From Caulobacteraceae bacterium (GTDB taxonomy: Bacteria > Pseudomonadota > Alphaproteobacteria > Caulobacterales > Caulobacteraceae): DNA of 64,000 nt. Position numbers and translations under genes: made by a program. The DNA lies in NCBI GenBank assembly GCA_031291645.1, contig JARLIQ010000007.1, positions 42,508 to 106,507 of the forward strand, in the 5' to 3' direction. The notes beneath the pieces are model-generated. The model was given only the letters and a program-made list of their open reading frames with translations. It did not search any database and was not told the origin of the DNA. Shown piece by piece: positions 37,312-45,502 of the stretch (position 1 is the stretch's first letter; every line of letters starts with the position of its first letter).

Positions 37312-37320
37312 CGTCTCCGA

Positions 37321-37911
37321 TTAGACGATCTGGTTGGCCTCTTCAAACGTGAGGCGCGGATTGCGGGGGAACAGGTTCTCGTCGGTTCCGTGGCCGAAGG
37401 AGACGATGAAGTTGGATTTGATCCGCGTGCCCTTGAAGAAGGCCTCGTCCACTCCGGCGTTGTCGAAGCCCGACATCGGGCCGGCGTCCAGGCCGAGGGC
37501 GCGGGCGGCGATCATCAGGTAGGCGCCCTGCAGGCTGCCGTTGCGGAAGGCGGTGGCCTGCTCGACCTCGGGCGCGGCGAACCAGTCCTTGGCGCCGGGC
37601 GCATGGGGAAAGAGGCGCGCCATGTGCTGGGCGAAGTCGAGGTCGTAGCCGACGATGACGGTGACCGGCGCGGCCAGGATCTTCGGCGCGTTGGTCCCGG
37701 AGGCCAGGCCCGCCAGGGTCTTCTTGGCTTCGGGCGAGGCCACCCAGACGAACCGCGCCGGGCTGGCGTTGGCCGAGGTCGGGCCGAACTTCGCCAGGTC
37801 GTAGACCTGCCGGAACAACGACTCGGGAAGGGTCTCCTGAGTCCATCCGTTGCGCGTGCGCGCTTCGCGGAACAGCAGGTCGAGGGCGGGATCTGAGAGA
37901 GGTTGGCTCAC
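37321..37911 (-). CDS. RutE/HadB-type NAD(P)H nitroreductase (malonic semialdehyde reductase family)
   Basis: This 196-residue FMN-dependent oxidoreductase carries ARTRNGWTQETLPESLFRQV and FGPTSANASPARFVWV, then RNGSLQGAYLMIAARALGLD and AGPMSGFDN, matching RutE/HadB. In uracil catabolism RutE reduces malonic semialdehyde, but no other rut genes are present, so a general nitro/quinone or aldehyde reductase is equally possible. The start is GTG 37911 with GGAG six bases upstream. A repeat-rich operator-like sequence lies in its promoter. Confidence 0.83.
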   Translation of the reverse strand: MSQPLSDPALDLLFREARTRNGWTQETLPESLFRQVYDLAKFGPTSANASPARFVWVASPEAKKTLAGLASGTNAPKILAAPVTVIVGYDLDFAQHMARLFPHAPGAKDWFAAPEVEQATAFRNGSLQGAYLMIAARALGLDAGPMSGFDNAGVDEAFFKGTRIKSNFIVSFGHGTDENLFPRNPRLTFEEANQIV

Positions 37912-37928
37912 GGCGAGCTCCGCTATTA

Positions 37929-37945
37929 GTAACAGTTACGGTTAC
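37929..37945. promoter_or_regulatory. Operator-like GTAAC/GTTAC repeats upstream of the nitroreductase
   Basis: GTAAC-A-GTTAC is a perfect inverted repeat followed by another GTTAC. It lies within 20-35 bases of the start codon, just downstream of a possible -10 (TATACC on the minus strand). Such sites fit MarR, HxlR or TetR repressors; no such regulator gene is adjacent. Confidence 0.5.
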
Positions 37946-37975
37946 GGTATAGTCCGCCGCCTTGGCCGTGCAAGC

Positions 37976-38548
37976 TCAAAGCGTCTGTTCGACGCGGGTC
38001 ACTTCGGGGACGTAGTGCTTGAGCATGTTCTCCACCCCGGCCTTGAGCGTGGCCGACGAGGACGGGCAGCCCGAGCAGGCGCCGCGCATGTGCAGCCAGA
38101 CCACGCCGGTCTCGGGCTCGAAGCGGTTGAAGATGATGTCGCCGCCGTCCTGGGCCACGGCCGGGCGGATGCGGGTGTCCAGCAGGTCCTTGATCTCGGC
38201 CACGATCTGGGCGGCGTCGCCCTCGTAGGCGCCCTCGTCATGGCCCTGCTCGACCGCGGACTCGGCCAGCAGCGGCGCGCCCGAGGTGAAATGCTCCATG
38301 ATCGCGGCCAGCACGCCGGGCTTCATCTGAGGCCAACTCGGCGCGTCCTCGTCGCGGGTGACGGTGACGAAGTCGGGGCCGAAGAAGACCCGCCTCACCC
38401 CGTCCAGCGCGAAGATCGCGCCGGCCAGCGGGGAGACCTGGGCCTCCTCGGCGGAGCGGAACTCGCGCGTGCCCTCGCCCAGCACATCGCGGCCGGGCAG
38501 GAATTTCAGCACCTCGGGATTGGGCGTGGCTTCGGTTTGGATGAACAT
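37976..38548 (-). CDS. NfuA-type Fe-S carrier (NifU-like)
   Basis: This 190-residue Fe-S cluster carrier has an N-terminal Nfu domain (MFIQTEATPNPEVLKFLPG) and a C-terminal NifU domain with the cluster-binding CxxC in GACSGCPSSSATLK. It delivers 4Fe-4S clusters to apo-proteins such as the lipoyl and radical-SAM enzymes; MiaB and HemW in this window are plausible clients. It is separated by 64 bases from the nitroreductase and by a strong inverted repeat from the copper chaperone gene. Confidence 0.93.
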   Translation of the reverse strand: MFIQTEATPNPEVLKFLPGRDVLGEGTREFRSAEEAQVSPLAGAIFALDGVRRVFFGPDFVTVTRDEDAPSWPQMKPGVLAAIMEHFTSGAPLLAESAVEQGHDEGAYEGDAAQIVAEIKDLLDTRIRPAVAQDGGDIIFNRFEPETGVVWLHMRGACSGCPSSSATLKAGVENMLKHYVPEVTRVEQTL

Positions 38549-38583
38549 CGGACAGTCCTTTCCGGACGATCTTTCGGCCGGGG

Positions 38584-38632
38584 GCCGCTTGCGGACCTCA
38601 GATGGCCCGTCCGCCGGTCCCGCGCAAGCGGC
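38584..38632. other. Ten-base inverted repeat after the PCu(A)C gene
   Basis: GCCGCTTGCG (38584-38593) and CGCAAGCGGC (38623-38632) are perfect complements, with GGACC/GGTCC extending the stem inward. It starts at the stop codon of the copper chaperone gene and reaches close to the nfuA promoter region. It may be a transcript end or a protein-binding site; there is no T-run. Confidence 0.5.
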
Positions 38633-39112
38633 TCACCGGTTCATGCCGGGCATGGCGCCCATCCCGCCGCCGGTGATGCGGGCGCGGACCTGGAAGCTGG
38701 CGGTGACCGGGCCGGCGTGTTCGAAGCGCAGGGTCATGGGCTGGCGCGCCCCGTCGACCAGCCGGCCCTTCAGTCCCATCAGCATCACGTGCATGCCGTC
38801 GGGGCCGAAGGCGACGCGCCCGTGGGCCGGCACCACCACCGGGCCGGCGGGCTCCATGCTCATCACCCCGCCGGTGTTGCGGGTGACGTGGACCTGGGCC
38901 TCGGCCGCGCAGGTGCAGCTGACCGAGACCAGGCGGTCGGGCCGGGCGCCGGCGTTGGTGATCACCATATAGGCCGCGCTGTTGGGCGAATCGCCCAGGC
39001 TGGCGCGGACCACCGCGTCGCTGACCGTGATCGGTCCGGCCTTGCGGGCCAGGGCCGGCGCGGTCGCCGCCAGGGCGAGCGCGCTCGCCAGCACCAGGGT
39101 GAAAGCCCGCAT
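38633..39112 (-). CDS. Periplasmic copper chaperone PCu(A)C
   Basis: This 159-residue exported protein has a signal peptide ending near APALA. The copper motif is visible as HVTRNTGGVMSMEP and, about 20 residues on, HGRVAFGPDGMHVMLMGL, the H-M...H-x-M pattern of PCu(A)C proteins, which deliver copper to cytochrome oxidase Cu-A. The C-terminus adds methionines (GGGMGAMPGMNR) that may also bind copper. AAAGGAGG precedes the ATG. It is 35 bases downstream of trpS. Confidence 0.9.
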   Translation of the reverse strand: MRAFTLVLASALALAATAPALARKAGPITVSDAVVRASLGDSPNSAAYMVITNAGARPDRLVSVSCTCAAEAQVHVTRNTGGVMSMEPAGPVVVPAHGRVAFGPDGMHVMLMGLKGRLVDGARQPMTLRFEHAGPVTASFQVRARITGGGMGAMPGMNR

Positions 39113-39147
39113 CGCCGGCCTCCTTTCAACGTCGCGCCGGCCGGGGC

Positions 39148-40188
39148 CTAGACCTCGGCCTGCCAGAAGCCCACCAGCCGCTTGGTCGCCTCGACCACCG
39201 GCTCGGCCGTTTCCGCCGCCCGCCGCGCCCCGTCCAGCAGGATGCGGTCGAGTTCGGCCGGATCGCCGATCAGCCGGCGCATCTCGGTCCCGATCGGCCC
39301 CAGCACCGCGACCGCCAGGTCCGCCAGGGCCGGCTTGAAGGTTCCGAAGCCCTGGCCGGCGTAGCGGGCGAGCACCTCGGCCTTGGCCTGGCCGGAGAGG
39401 GCGGCGTAGATGCCCACCAGGTTGTCCGCCTCGGGCCGCTCGGCGAGGCCTTCGACGGTTTCCGGCAGCGGCTCGGGGTCGGTCCTGGCCTTGCGCACCT
39501 TCTGGGCGACCGTGTCGGCGTCATCCAGCAGGTTGATCCGCGAATAGTCCGACGGGTCGGACTTGGACATCTTCGAGCGGCCGTCGCGCAGGCTCATGAT
39601 CCGCGCGCCCGGTCCCTCGATCAGCGCCTCGGTCAGCGGGAAGAAGCCCGGCGCGCCGAAGTCGTTGTTGAACTTGGCGGCGATGTCGCGGGTCAGCTCC
39701 AGGTGCTGCTTCTGGTCCTCGCCGACTGGGACGTGGGTCGCCTGGTAGACCAGGATGTCGGCGGCCTGCAGCACCGGGTAGGTGTAGAGGCCGACGCTCT
39801 CGCGCTCCTTGTGCTTGCCGGACTTCTCCTTGAACTGGGTCATCCGGTCGAGCCAGCCGATGCGGGCGACGCAGTTGAAGATCCAGGCCAGGTCGAGGTG
39901 CGCGCGCACGGCCGATTGCGGGAAGATCACCGCGCGCTTCGGGTCGAGCCCGCAGGCGATGTAGGCGGCGGCCACCTCGCGGGTCTGGGCGGCGAGGATC
40001 GCCGGGTCCTGCCAGACGGTGATGGCGTGCAGGTCGGCCACGAAGATGAAGCACTGGGCCTCGTCCTGCAGCGGCACGAACTTGCGCAGCGCGCCGAGGT
40101 AGTTGCCGAGGTGGAGGGCGCCGGAGGCCTGGACGCCGGAGACGACGCGCATGGGGCCCTGATAGGCGGCGGGGGTGGACTGGGTCAT
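39148..40188 (-). CDS. trpS: Tryptophanyl-tRNA synthetase
   Basis: This 346-residue class I aminoacyl-tRNA synthetase has the HIGH-type signature at [12 protein letters not shown] and KMSKS as [10 protein letters not shown], both ATP-binding. The size is that of bacterial TrpRS. ATG 40188 ([11 protein letters not shown]) is chosen; the open frame extends to 40242. It lies downstream of murJ with a 159-base gap that contains a GC-rich imperfect stem near 40230-40255. Confidence 0.97.
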   Translation of the reverse strand: MTQSTPAAYQGPMRVVSGVQASGALHLGNYLGALRKFVPLQDEAQCFIFVADLHAITVWQDPAILAAQTREVAAAYIACGLDPKRAVIFPQSAVRAHLDLAWIFNCVARIGWLDRMTQFKEKSGKHKERESVGLYTYPVLQAADILVYQATHVPVGEDQKQHLELTRDIAAKFNNDFGAPGFFPLTEALIEGPGARIMSLRDGRSKMSKSDPSDYSRINLLDDADTVAQKVRKARTDPEPLPETVEGLAERPEADNLVGIYAALSGQAKAEVLARYAGQGFGTFKPALADLAVAVLGPIGTEMRRLIGDPAELDRILLDGARRAAETAEPVVEATKRLVGFWQAEV

Positions 40189-40347
40189 CGGAAGACCTGG
40201 GGTTCTGGGGCTAGCTGAACGTGCGGACGGACCGCCCGCCAAAGGGGGCGGCGGCTAGAACGGCCTTGCCCGCCATCGATGTCCCAGAGCTTGCGCCATG
40301 GCCGCGACTTAGCCCGAAGCGCTCGCCGGGGCAAGGCTGCAGCACGC

Positions 40348-42018
40348 TCAGAGCGCGGTCGGGGCGTCGCCGCCGTTCGCCGCCGGCGAGCGCCGCAGGG
40401 CCGCCCGGATTTCGGCGCGGGTGACCCCGCCGCTGGCCAGCAGCAGGACCGGATAGGCCAGCCCCGCCAGCAGGGTGAGCGCCAGGATGACCATCTCCTT
40501 GGCGTGCAGGGGCCCCAGCCGGACGTGCGCCAGCGGCGCCTCGATGGCCCCGCGGAAGTGCGAGGCCGTGGCCAGCAGCGCGCCCAGGGCGATACTGGCG
40601 GCCAGGATCCTGAGCAGCTTGGACGTCGCCTTGGCGCTCAGGGCGTAATCCCCGCGCCGCGCGAGGGTCGTGGCCATCATGATCACGTTCAGCCAGGAGG
40701 CGAGGCTGGTCGCCGCCGCGATGCCCGGCACGCCGACCAGGCGGAACAGGATCACCCCGGCGACGATGTTCACCACCACCGAGACGATGGCGTAGCGCAT
40801 CGGGGTGCGGGTGTCCTGGCGGGCGAAGAAGGCGCGGGCGGTGATCTGGGCCAGGACGAAGGCCGGCACGCCCCAGCCGTACTGCTGCAGGGCCAGCGCG
40901 GTCTGGTGGGCGTCGAAGCTCTTGAACGCGCCGCGGGTGTAGAGGGCGTCGATCAGGAAGAAGGGGATCGAGAACAGGGCCGCCGCCGCCGGCAGGGTCA
41001 GGGCCATGGCGAAGGTGATCGCCTCGTCCAGCGCCCGGCGCGCGCCCGGATGGTCCTCGGCGTGCACGGCGCGCGACAGGCGGGGCAGCAGGGCGACGCC
41101 GATGGCCACGCCCACCAGGCCTTGCGGCAGCTGGTAGAGCCGGTCGCAGACCGCCAGCCAGCTTCGCCCGCCGTTGATCGGCGAGACCAGGATCTGGGAG
41201 ACGAAGACGTTGATCTGGCTGGCGCTGGCGGCCACCGCCCCGGGCACGGCGAGCGCGATCAGCTGGCGGATCTGGGGCGTCAGCCGCGGCCAGCGCCAGT
41301 CCACCCGCGCGCCGGACTTGCGCACCCCCCACCAGAGCAGGGCGGCCTGCGAGACGCCCGCCGCCAGCACGCCCCAGGAGGCCGCCTCGGCCGCGCCCAC
41401 CGGCGAGTGGGACGGCAGGACGGTGACCAGGGTCCACAGGTTCAGCAGGATCGGCGCCGCCGCCGACAGGATGAAGCGGTTGCGCGCATTCAGCACCCCC
41501 GACAGGTGCGCGTAGATCGCCATGCACGGCAGGTAGGGCATGGTGATCTGGGTCAGGGTGACGGTCAGGGCGAACTTGGCCGGGTTGGCCCTGAAGCCCG
41601 GGGCGAACAGCATGATCACCCAGGGCATGGCGAGTTCCGCCACCAGGGTGATGGCCAGGGTCGCCGTCGCCAGGGTGGCCATGGCGTCCGCCGCCAGGGT
41701 GTCGGCCTTCTCCTCGCCCTCGTGCGCCAGCGACTTGGCGTAGGCCGGAACGAAGGCCGCCGCGAAGGCGCCCTCGGCGAACACCCTGCGGAACAGGTTG
41801 GGGAAGGCGAAGGCGGTGTTGAAGGCGTCGGCGGCGAAGGTCGCGCTCGCGCCCATGTAGTAGCTGACCGCCAGGTCGCGCAGAAAGCCCATGATCCGGC
41901 TGATCAGGGTGAAGCCGGAATAGATCATCGACGAGCGGATCATGCCCGAGCGCTCGCTGCGGGGCGCGGAGGCTTGGCTGGGGGCGGCGGAATCGCCGGC
42001 GGGCTCGCTGGTCACCAT
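40348..42018 (-). CDS. murJ: Lipid II flippase MurJ
   Basis: This 556-residue membrane protein with about 14 transmembrane helices moves lipid II across the inner membrane for peptidoglycan synthesis. MurJ landmarks are SGFTLISRIMGFLRDLAVSY, FRRVFAEGAFAAAFVPAY and YTRGAF. Essential Arg and Asp positions of the central cavity appear conserved (SRIMGFLRD). The gene starts 33 bases after glnD ends and is probably co-transcribed. Confidence 0.95.
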   Translation of the reverse strand: MVTSEPAGDSAAPSQASAPRSERSGMIRSSMIYSGFTLISRIMGFLRDLAVSYYMGASATFAADAFNTAFAFPNLFRRVFAEGAFAAAFVPAYAKSLAHEGEEKADTLAADAMATLATATLAITLVAELAMPWVIMLFAPGFRANPAKFALTVTLTQITMPYLPCMAIYAHLSGVLNARNRFILSAAAPILLNLWTLVTVLPSHSPVGAAEAASWGVLAAGVSQAALLWWGVRKSGARVDWRWPRLTPQIRQLIALAVPGAVAASASQINVFVSQILVSPINGGRSWLAVCDRLYQLPQGLVGVAIGVALLPRLSRAVHAEDHPGARRALDEAITFAMALTLPAAAALFSIPFFLIDALYTRGAFKSFDAHQTALALQQYGWGVPAFVLAQITARAFFARQDTRTPMRYAIVSVVVNIVAGVILFRLVGVPGIAAATSLASWLNVIMMATTLARRGDYALSAKATSKLLRILAASIALGALLATASHFRGAIEAPLAHVRLGPLHAKEMVILALTLLAGLAYPVLLLASGGVTRAEIRAALRRSPAANGGDAPTAL

Positions 42019-42051
42019 CGGGCGGTACGACGCGTCGTTCCGCGGGTCAAG

Positions 42052-44889
42052 CTACCGGCCGACGCTGGCCCGGGCGCGCTGCAGCCGCAGGCGGCCGGCC
42101 GGCGTCTCGGGGCTCTCTTCCTCCAGCACCTCGGCCAGGGCCGAGGTCAGGGCTGCGATCTTGCGCGCGCTGGTCAGTTTGCGCCCGTCCGCGTCGCAGA
42201 CGTAGAAGGCGTCGACCGCCCGTTCGCCATAGTTGTCGACGTGGGCCGACTGGATGGAAAGTCCCGCCTCGGCCAACGTCTGGGCCAGGTCGCCCAGCAG
42301 GCCCGAGCGGTCGCGCCCCGAGACCTCGACCACGCTGGCGTCGGCCGAGGCGTCGTTGTCCACGGCCACCGTCGGGGTGATGGCGAAGGCGGCCATGCGG
42401 CCGAGGTCCGCTGGCCGCTTGGGCTCGATCCCGACCGACTGCCCGCGCGCGGCGGTCTCGATCAGCCCGACCAGCCGCTCCAGCGCCCGCGGACTGTCGC
42501 AGCCGTAGGGCGCGCCCGACGCGTCCTGCACGAAGAAGACGTCCAGCGCCTGGCCCGTCGACGAGGTGTAGGCCTTGGCCCCCACCACATTGGCTCCGAA
42601 GCCGGCGAACACCGAGGCGAGGTCGGCGAACAGGCCCCGCCGGTCCTTGGCCGCGACGGTGATCTCCGCCGCGTTCAGCTCGCCGCGGACGCGGCCCTGG
42701 GCGGCCGCGCCGTCTTCGGCCAGGGCCCGCCGGGCCAGGGCCGCGTGACCGACCAGATCCTCGGTCGAGAAGCCGGTGAAATAGGCCGGCTCCATCGAAT
42801 TGGCCCAGGCCTCGGCCTGCGGGTCGGCCTGCACCAGGGCGGCGCGCGCCTCCGAGGCGGTGGCCTCCAGGTGCCGGGCGAAGGCGGCGGCCGGATCGGC
42901 GCCGCGCCCGCCGCGGAACACCGCCTCGGTGGCGCCGAACAGCTCGCGCATCAGCTGGCCCTTCCAGCCGTTCCACACCCCGGGCCCCACGGCCCGGATG
43001 TCGGCGACGGTCAGGATCAGCAGCATCCTCAGCCGCTCGGGGTTCTCCACGATCTTGGCGAAGGCCAGCACCGTGCCCGGGTCGGTCACGTCCCGCTTCT
43101 GGGCGAAGTCGCTCATGACCAGGTGGTGCTCGACCAGCCAGGCGATCAGCTCAATCCGCTCGCGCTCCAGGCCCAGCCGCTCGCAGGCCGCGCGGGCGGC
43201 GCGGGCGCCGGCCTTTTCCTGGCCGCCGGCGCCGCCCTTGCCGGTGTCGTGCAGCAGCATGGCCAGGAACAGGGCCTCGGCGTCCTTGATCAGGGGCCAC
43301 ATGGCCACCGACAGCGGGTGGTCCCCGACCAGCTCGCCGTTGGCGATGTCGGCGATGATCCCCACCGCGCGCAGCGTGTGCTCGTCGACGGTGTAGGAGT
43401 GGTACATGTTGAACTGCATCTGGGCGACGATGCGCCCGAACTCGGGGATGAACCGGCCGAGCACCCCGGCCTCGTTCATCAGGGTCAGGGTGCGGTAGGT
43501 CCGCCGCCCGCGCGCCAGCACGTCCAGGAAGGCCTTGGCCGCCTCGGGGTCGCGCCGCACCTTGGAGGTGATCAGCGGCAGCGAGCGGGTCACCGCGGTG
43601 AAGGCGTCGGGGTGCAGGTCGAGGTCGCGGCGGTCGGCGACCACGAACAGGCGCAAGAGGTTCACCGGATCGCGCTCGAACACCTTGGCCCCATCGACCG
43701 TCAGCCGTCCGCCCTCGACCAGGAAGCCGGGCACGTCCAGCGGCCGGCGCCCGCCCCGGCGGCCGGGCAGGAAGCGCGACAGGCCCTGGGGCTTCTTCTT
43801 GGCCTCCTCGGCTTCCAGCTTGGCGCAGAACTCGCGGGTCAGGACCCCGACCTCGCGGGCGATCAGGAAGTAGCGGCGCATGAACCGCTCGACCGCGGGG
43901 GTGTTGTCGCCGTCCTTGCGCGGCCGGTCGTTGTAGCCCATCCGCCGGGCGATCTCGGGCTGCAGGTCGAAAGTCAGCCGCTCCTCCGGCCGGCCGGTGA
44001 CGAAGTGCAGGTGGCAGCGCACCGCCCACAGGAAGTCGAAGGCGCGGATGAAGGCCGCCACCTCGCGCCGCTCGAACAGCTCCAGGCTCAGCGCCTGCTC
44101 GGGATTGTCGATCGGGTGCAGGTACTCGGCGATCCAGAACAGGGTGTTCAGGTCGCGCAGCCCGCCCTTGCCCTCCTTGATGTTGGGCTCGACCATGTAG
44201 CGGCTGGCGCCGGCCCGGGCCTGCCGCTCGTCGCGCTCCTTCAGCTTGGCGGCGACGAATTCCGAGCCCGTGCCCTTGATCACCTCCTCGCGGAAGCGGC
44301 GCCTAAGCTCCTCGGCCAGCCGCTCGTCGCCGGTCAGCCGCCGCGCCTCCAGGATCGAGGTGCGGATGGTGTAGTCTTCCTTCGACAGCTTGACGCACTC
44401 GTCGATCGTGCGCGAGGCGTGGCCCACCTTGAAGCCCAGGTCCCACAGCGCATAGAGCATGAACTCGATCACGCTCTCGGCGTGGGCGGTCTGCTTGTAG
44501 GGCCGCAGGAACAGCAGATCGAGGTCGGAGAAGGGCGCCAGCGTGCCCCGGCCGTAGCCGCCCACGGCCATCAGCGCCAGCCGCTCGCCCTCGGTCGGGT
44601 TGCGCGCGCGGAACACGTGGACGGTGGTGAAGTCGTAGAGGGCCGAGACCACCTCGTCGGTGACGCCCGACAGCAGGCGCGCGGTCTCGATCCCGCCGGC
44701 GCCGTTCTCCAGCCGCTCCTTGGCGATCATCCGGCCGCGGAACAGGGCGGCCTTGAGGATGTCGAGGGCGCGGCGGCGCTGCTCGGCCTCGTCGCCGATC
44801 GCGTCCAGCGCGGCGGCCGAGAGCTGGGAGCGCAGCTTGACCCCATCGACGACGTATTCCAGGCGAGTCGGACGAAGGCGAGGCGGCAT
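42052..44889 (-). CDS. glnD: PII uridylyltransferase/uridylyl-removing enzyme
   Basis: This 945-residue nitrogen sensor has a nucleotidyltransferase domain with the motif GGYGRGTLAPFSDLDLL (about 110-126), an HD domain (LLHDTGKG) that removes UMP from PII, and two C-terminal ACT domains that bind glutamine (ITVAAKDRRGLFADLASVFA; VEVSGRDRSGLLGDLAQTLA). ATG 44889 is the natural start; the frame is open to 45081. TATATAG lies only about six bases before the ATG, with no ribosome-binding site, so the mRNA may be leaderless. murJ follows directly. Confidence 0.96.
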   Translation of the reverse strand: MPPRLRPTRLEYVVDGVKLRSQLSAAALDAIGDEAEQRRRALDILKAALFRGRMIAKERLENGAGGIETARLLSGVTDEVVSALYDFTTVHVFRARNPTEGERLALMAVGGYGRGTLAPFSDLDLLFLRPYKQTAHAESVIEFMLYALWDLGFKVGHASRTIDECVKLSKEDYTIRTSILEARRLTGDERLAEELRRRFREEVIKGTGSEFVAAKLKERDERQARAGASRYMVEPNIKEGKGGLRDLNTLFWIAEYLHPIDNPEQALSLELFERREVAAFIRAFDFLWAVRCHLHFVTGRPEERLTFDLQPEIARRMGYNDRPRKDGDNTPAVERFMRRYFLIAREVGVLTREFCAKLEAEEAKKKPQGLSRFLPGRRGGRRPLDVPGFLVEGGRLTVDGAKVFERDPVNLLRLFVVADRRDLDLHPDAFTAVTRSLPLITSKVRRDPEAAKAFLDVLARGRRTYRTLTLMNEAGVLGRFIPEFGRIVAQMQFNMYHSYTVDEHTLRAVGIIADIANGELVGDHPLSVAMWPLIKDAEALFLAMLLHDTGKGGAGGQEKAGARAARAACERLGLERERIELIAWLVEHHLVMSDFAQKRDVTDPGTVLAFAKIVENPERLRMLLILTVADIRAVGPGVWNGWKGQLMRELFGATEAVFRGGRGADPAAAFARHLEATASEARAALVQADPQAEAWANSMEPAYFTGFSTEDLVGHAALARRALAEDGAAAQGRVRGELNAAEITVAAKDRRGLFADLASVFAGFGANVVGAKAYTSSTGQALDVFFVQDASGAPYGCDSPRALERLVGLIETAARGQSVGIEPKRPADLGRMAAFAITPTVAVDNDASADASVVEVSGRDRSGLLGDLAQTLAEAGLSIQSAHVDNYGERAVDAFYVCDADGRKLTSARKIAALTSALAEVLEEESPETPAGRLRLQRARASVGR

Positions 44890-44995
44890 GGGCCCTATAT
44901 AGCGACGCCGGAGCCGATTGTCCGGCGCCGCATCGGCGCGGGTCGCCGCGCGCGCTATGCTCGCCGCCGAGCCTGATTCCGATGGAGATTCACCG

Positions 44996-45499
44996 ATGCG
45001 TCGTCTCGCCCTTTGCGTGCTTGCAACGCTCGCCCTCGCCGCCGGCGCCGCCAGTGCCGCGCCGGACCCGGTGGTCCACAACTACGCCGCGCCGGATTCG
45101 CCGATCGCCGCCTCGGCGGTCGTCCCGCCCGGCTATTCGACCGTCTACATCAGCGGCATGACCGCCGGGATCAGCGACCCCTCCGCGCCCCGGGGCTCGA
45201 TCGCCTCGTACGGCTCGACCTCGGTCCAGACCGAATCGGCGCTGCGGCGCATCCAGGCGGCGCTTCAGGCCCAGGGCCTGGACATGGGCGACGTGGTCTC
45301 GATGCGGGTCTACCTGGTCGGCGACCCGGCCAAGGGCGGCCAGATGGACTTCGCCGGCCTGACCTCGGCCTTCGCCCGCCATTTCGGCACGCCGGAACAG
45401 CCGAACCGCCCGGTGCGGACCACGGTCCAGGTCTCCGGCCTGGTGCTGCCCGGCCTGCTGGTCGAGATCGAGACCACGGCCGCCAAGCCGCCGCGGTAG
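44996..45499 (+). CDS. Exported RidA/YjgF-family protein
   Basis: This 167-residue protein has an N-terminal signal peptide (MRRLALCVLATLALAAGAAS) followed by a RidA fold: YISGMTAGI, ALRRIQAALQAQGLDMGDVV and NRPVRTTVQVSGL with the conserved substrate-binding Arg. Cytosolic RidA deaminates 2-aminoacrylate; an exported version is likely to do something else. GGAG lies ahead of ATG 44996. It is divergent from glnD (about 106 bases) and convergent with mutS. Confidence 0.82.
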   Translation: MRRLALCVLATLALAAGAASAAPDPVVHNYAAPDSPIAASAVVPPGYSTVYISGMTAGISDPSAPRGSIASYGSTSVQTESALRRIQAALQAQGLDMGDVVSMRVYLVGDPAKGGQMDFAGLTSAFARHFGTPEQPNRPVRTTVQVSGLVLPGLLVEIETTAAKPPR

Positions 45500-45502
45500 G
45501 CG

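Noticed and set aside
40279..44976. A 1565-codon open frame on the plus strand opposite murJ and glnD
   Set aside because: It is the antisense shadow of two well-conserved genes; high GC removes stops from the opposite frame. The translation is low-complexity with no domains.
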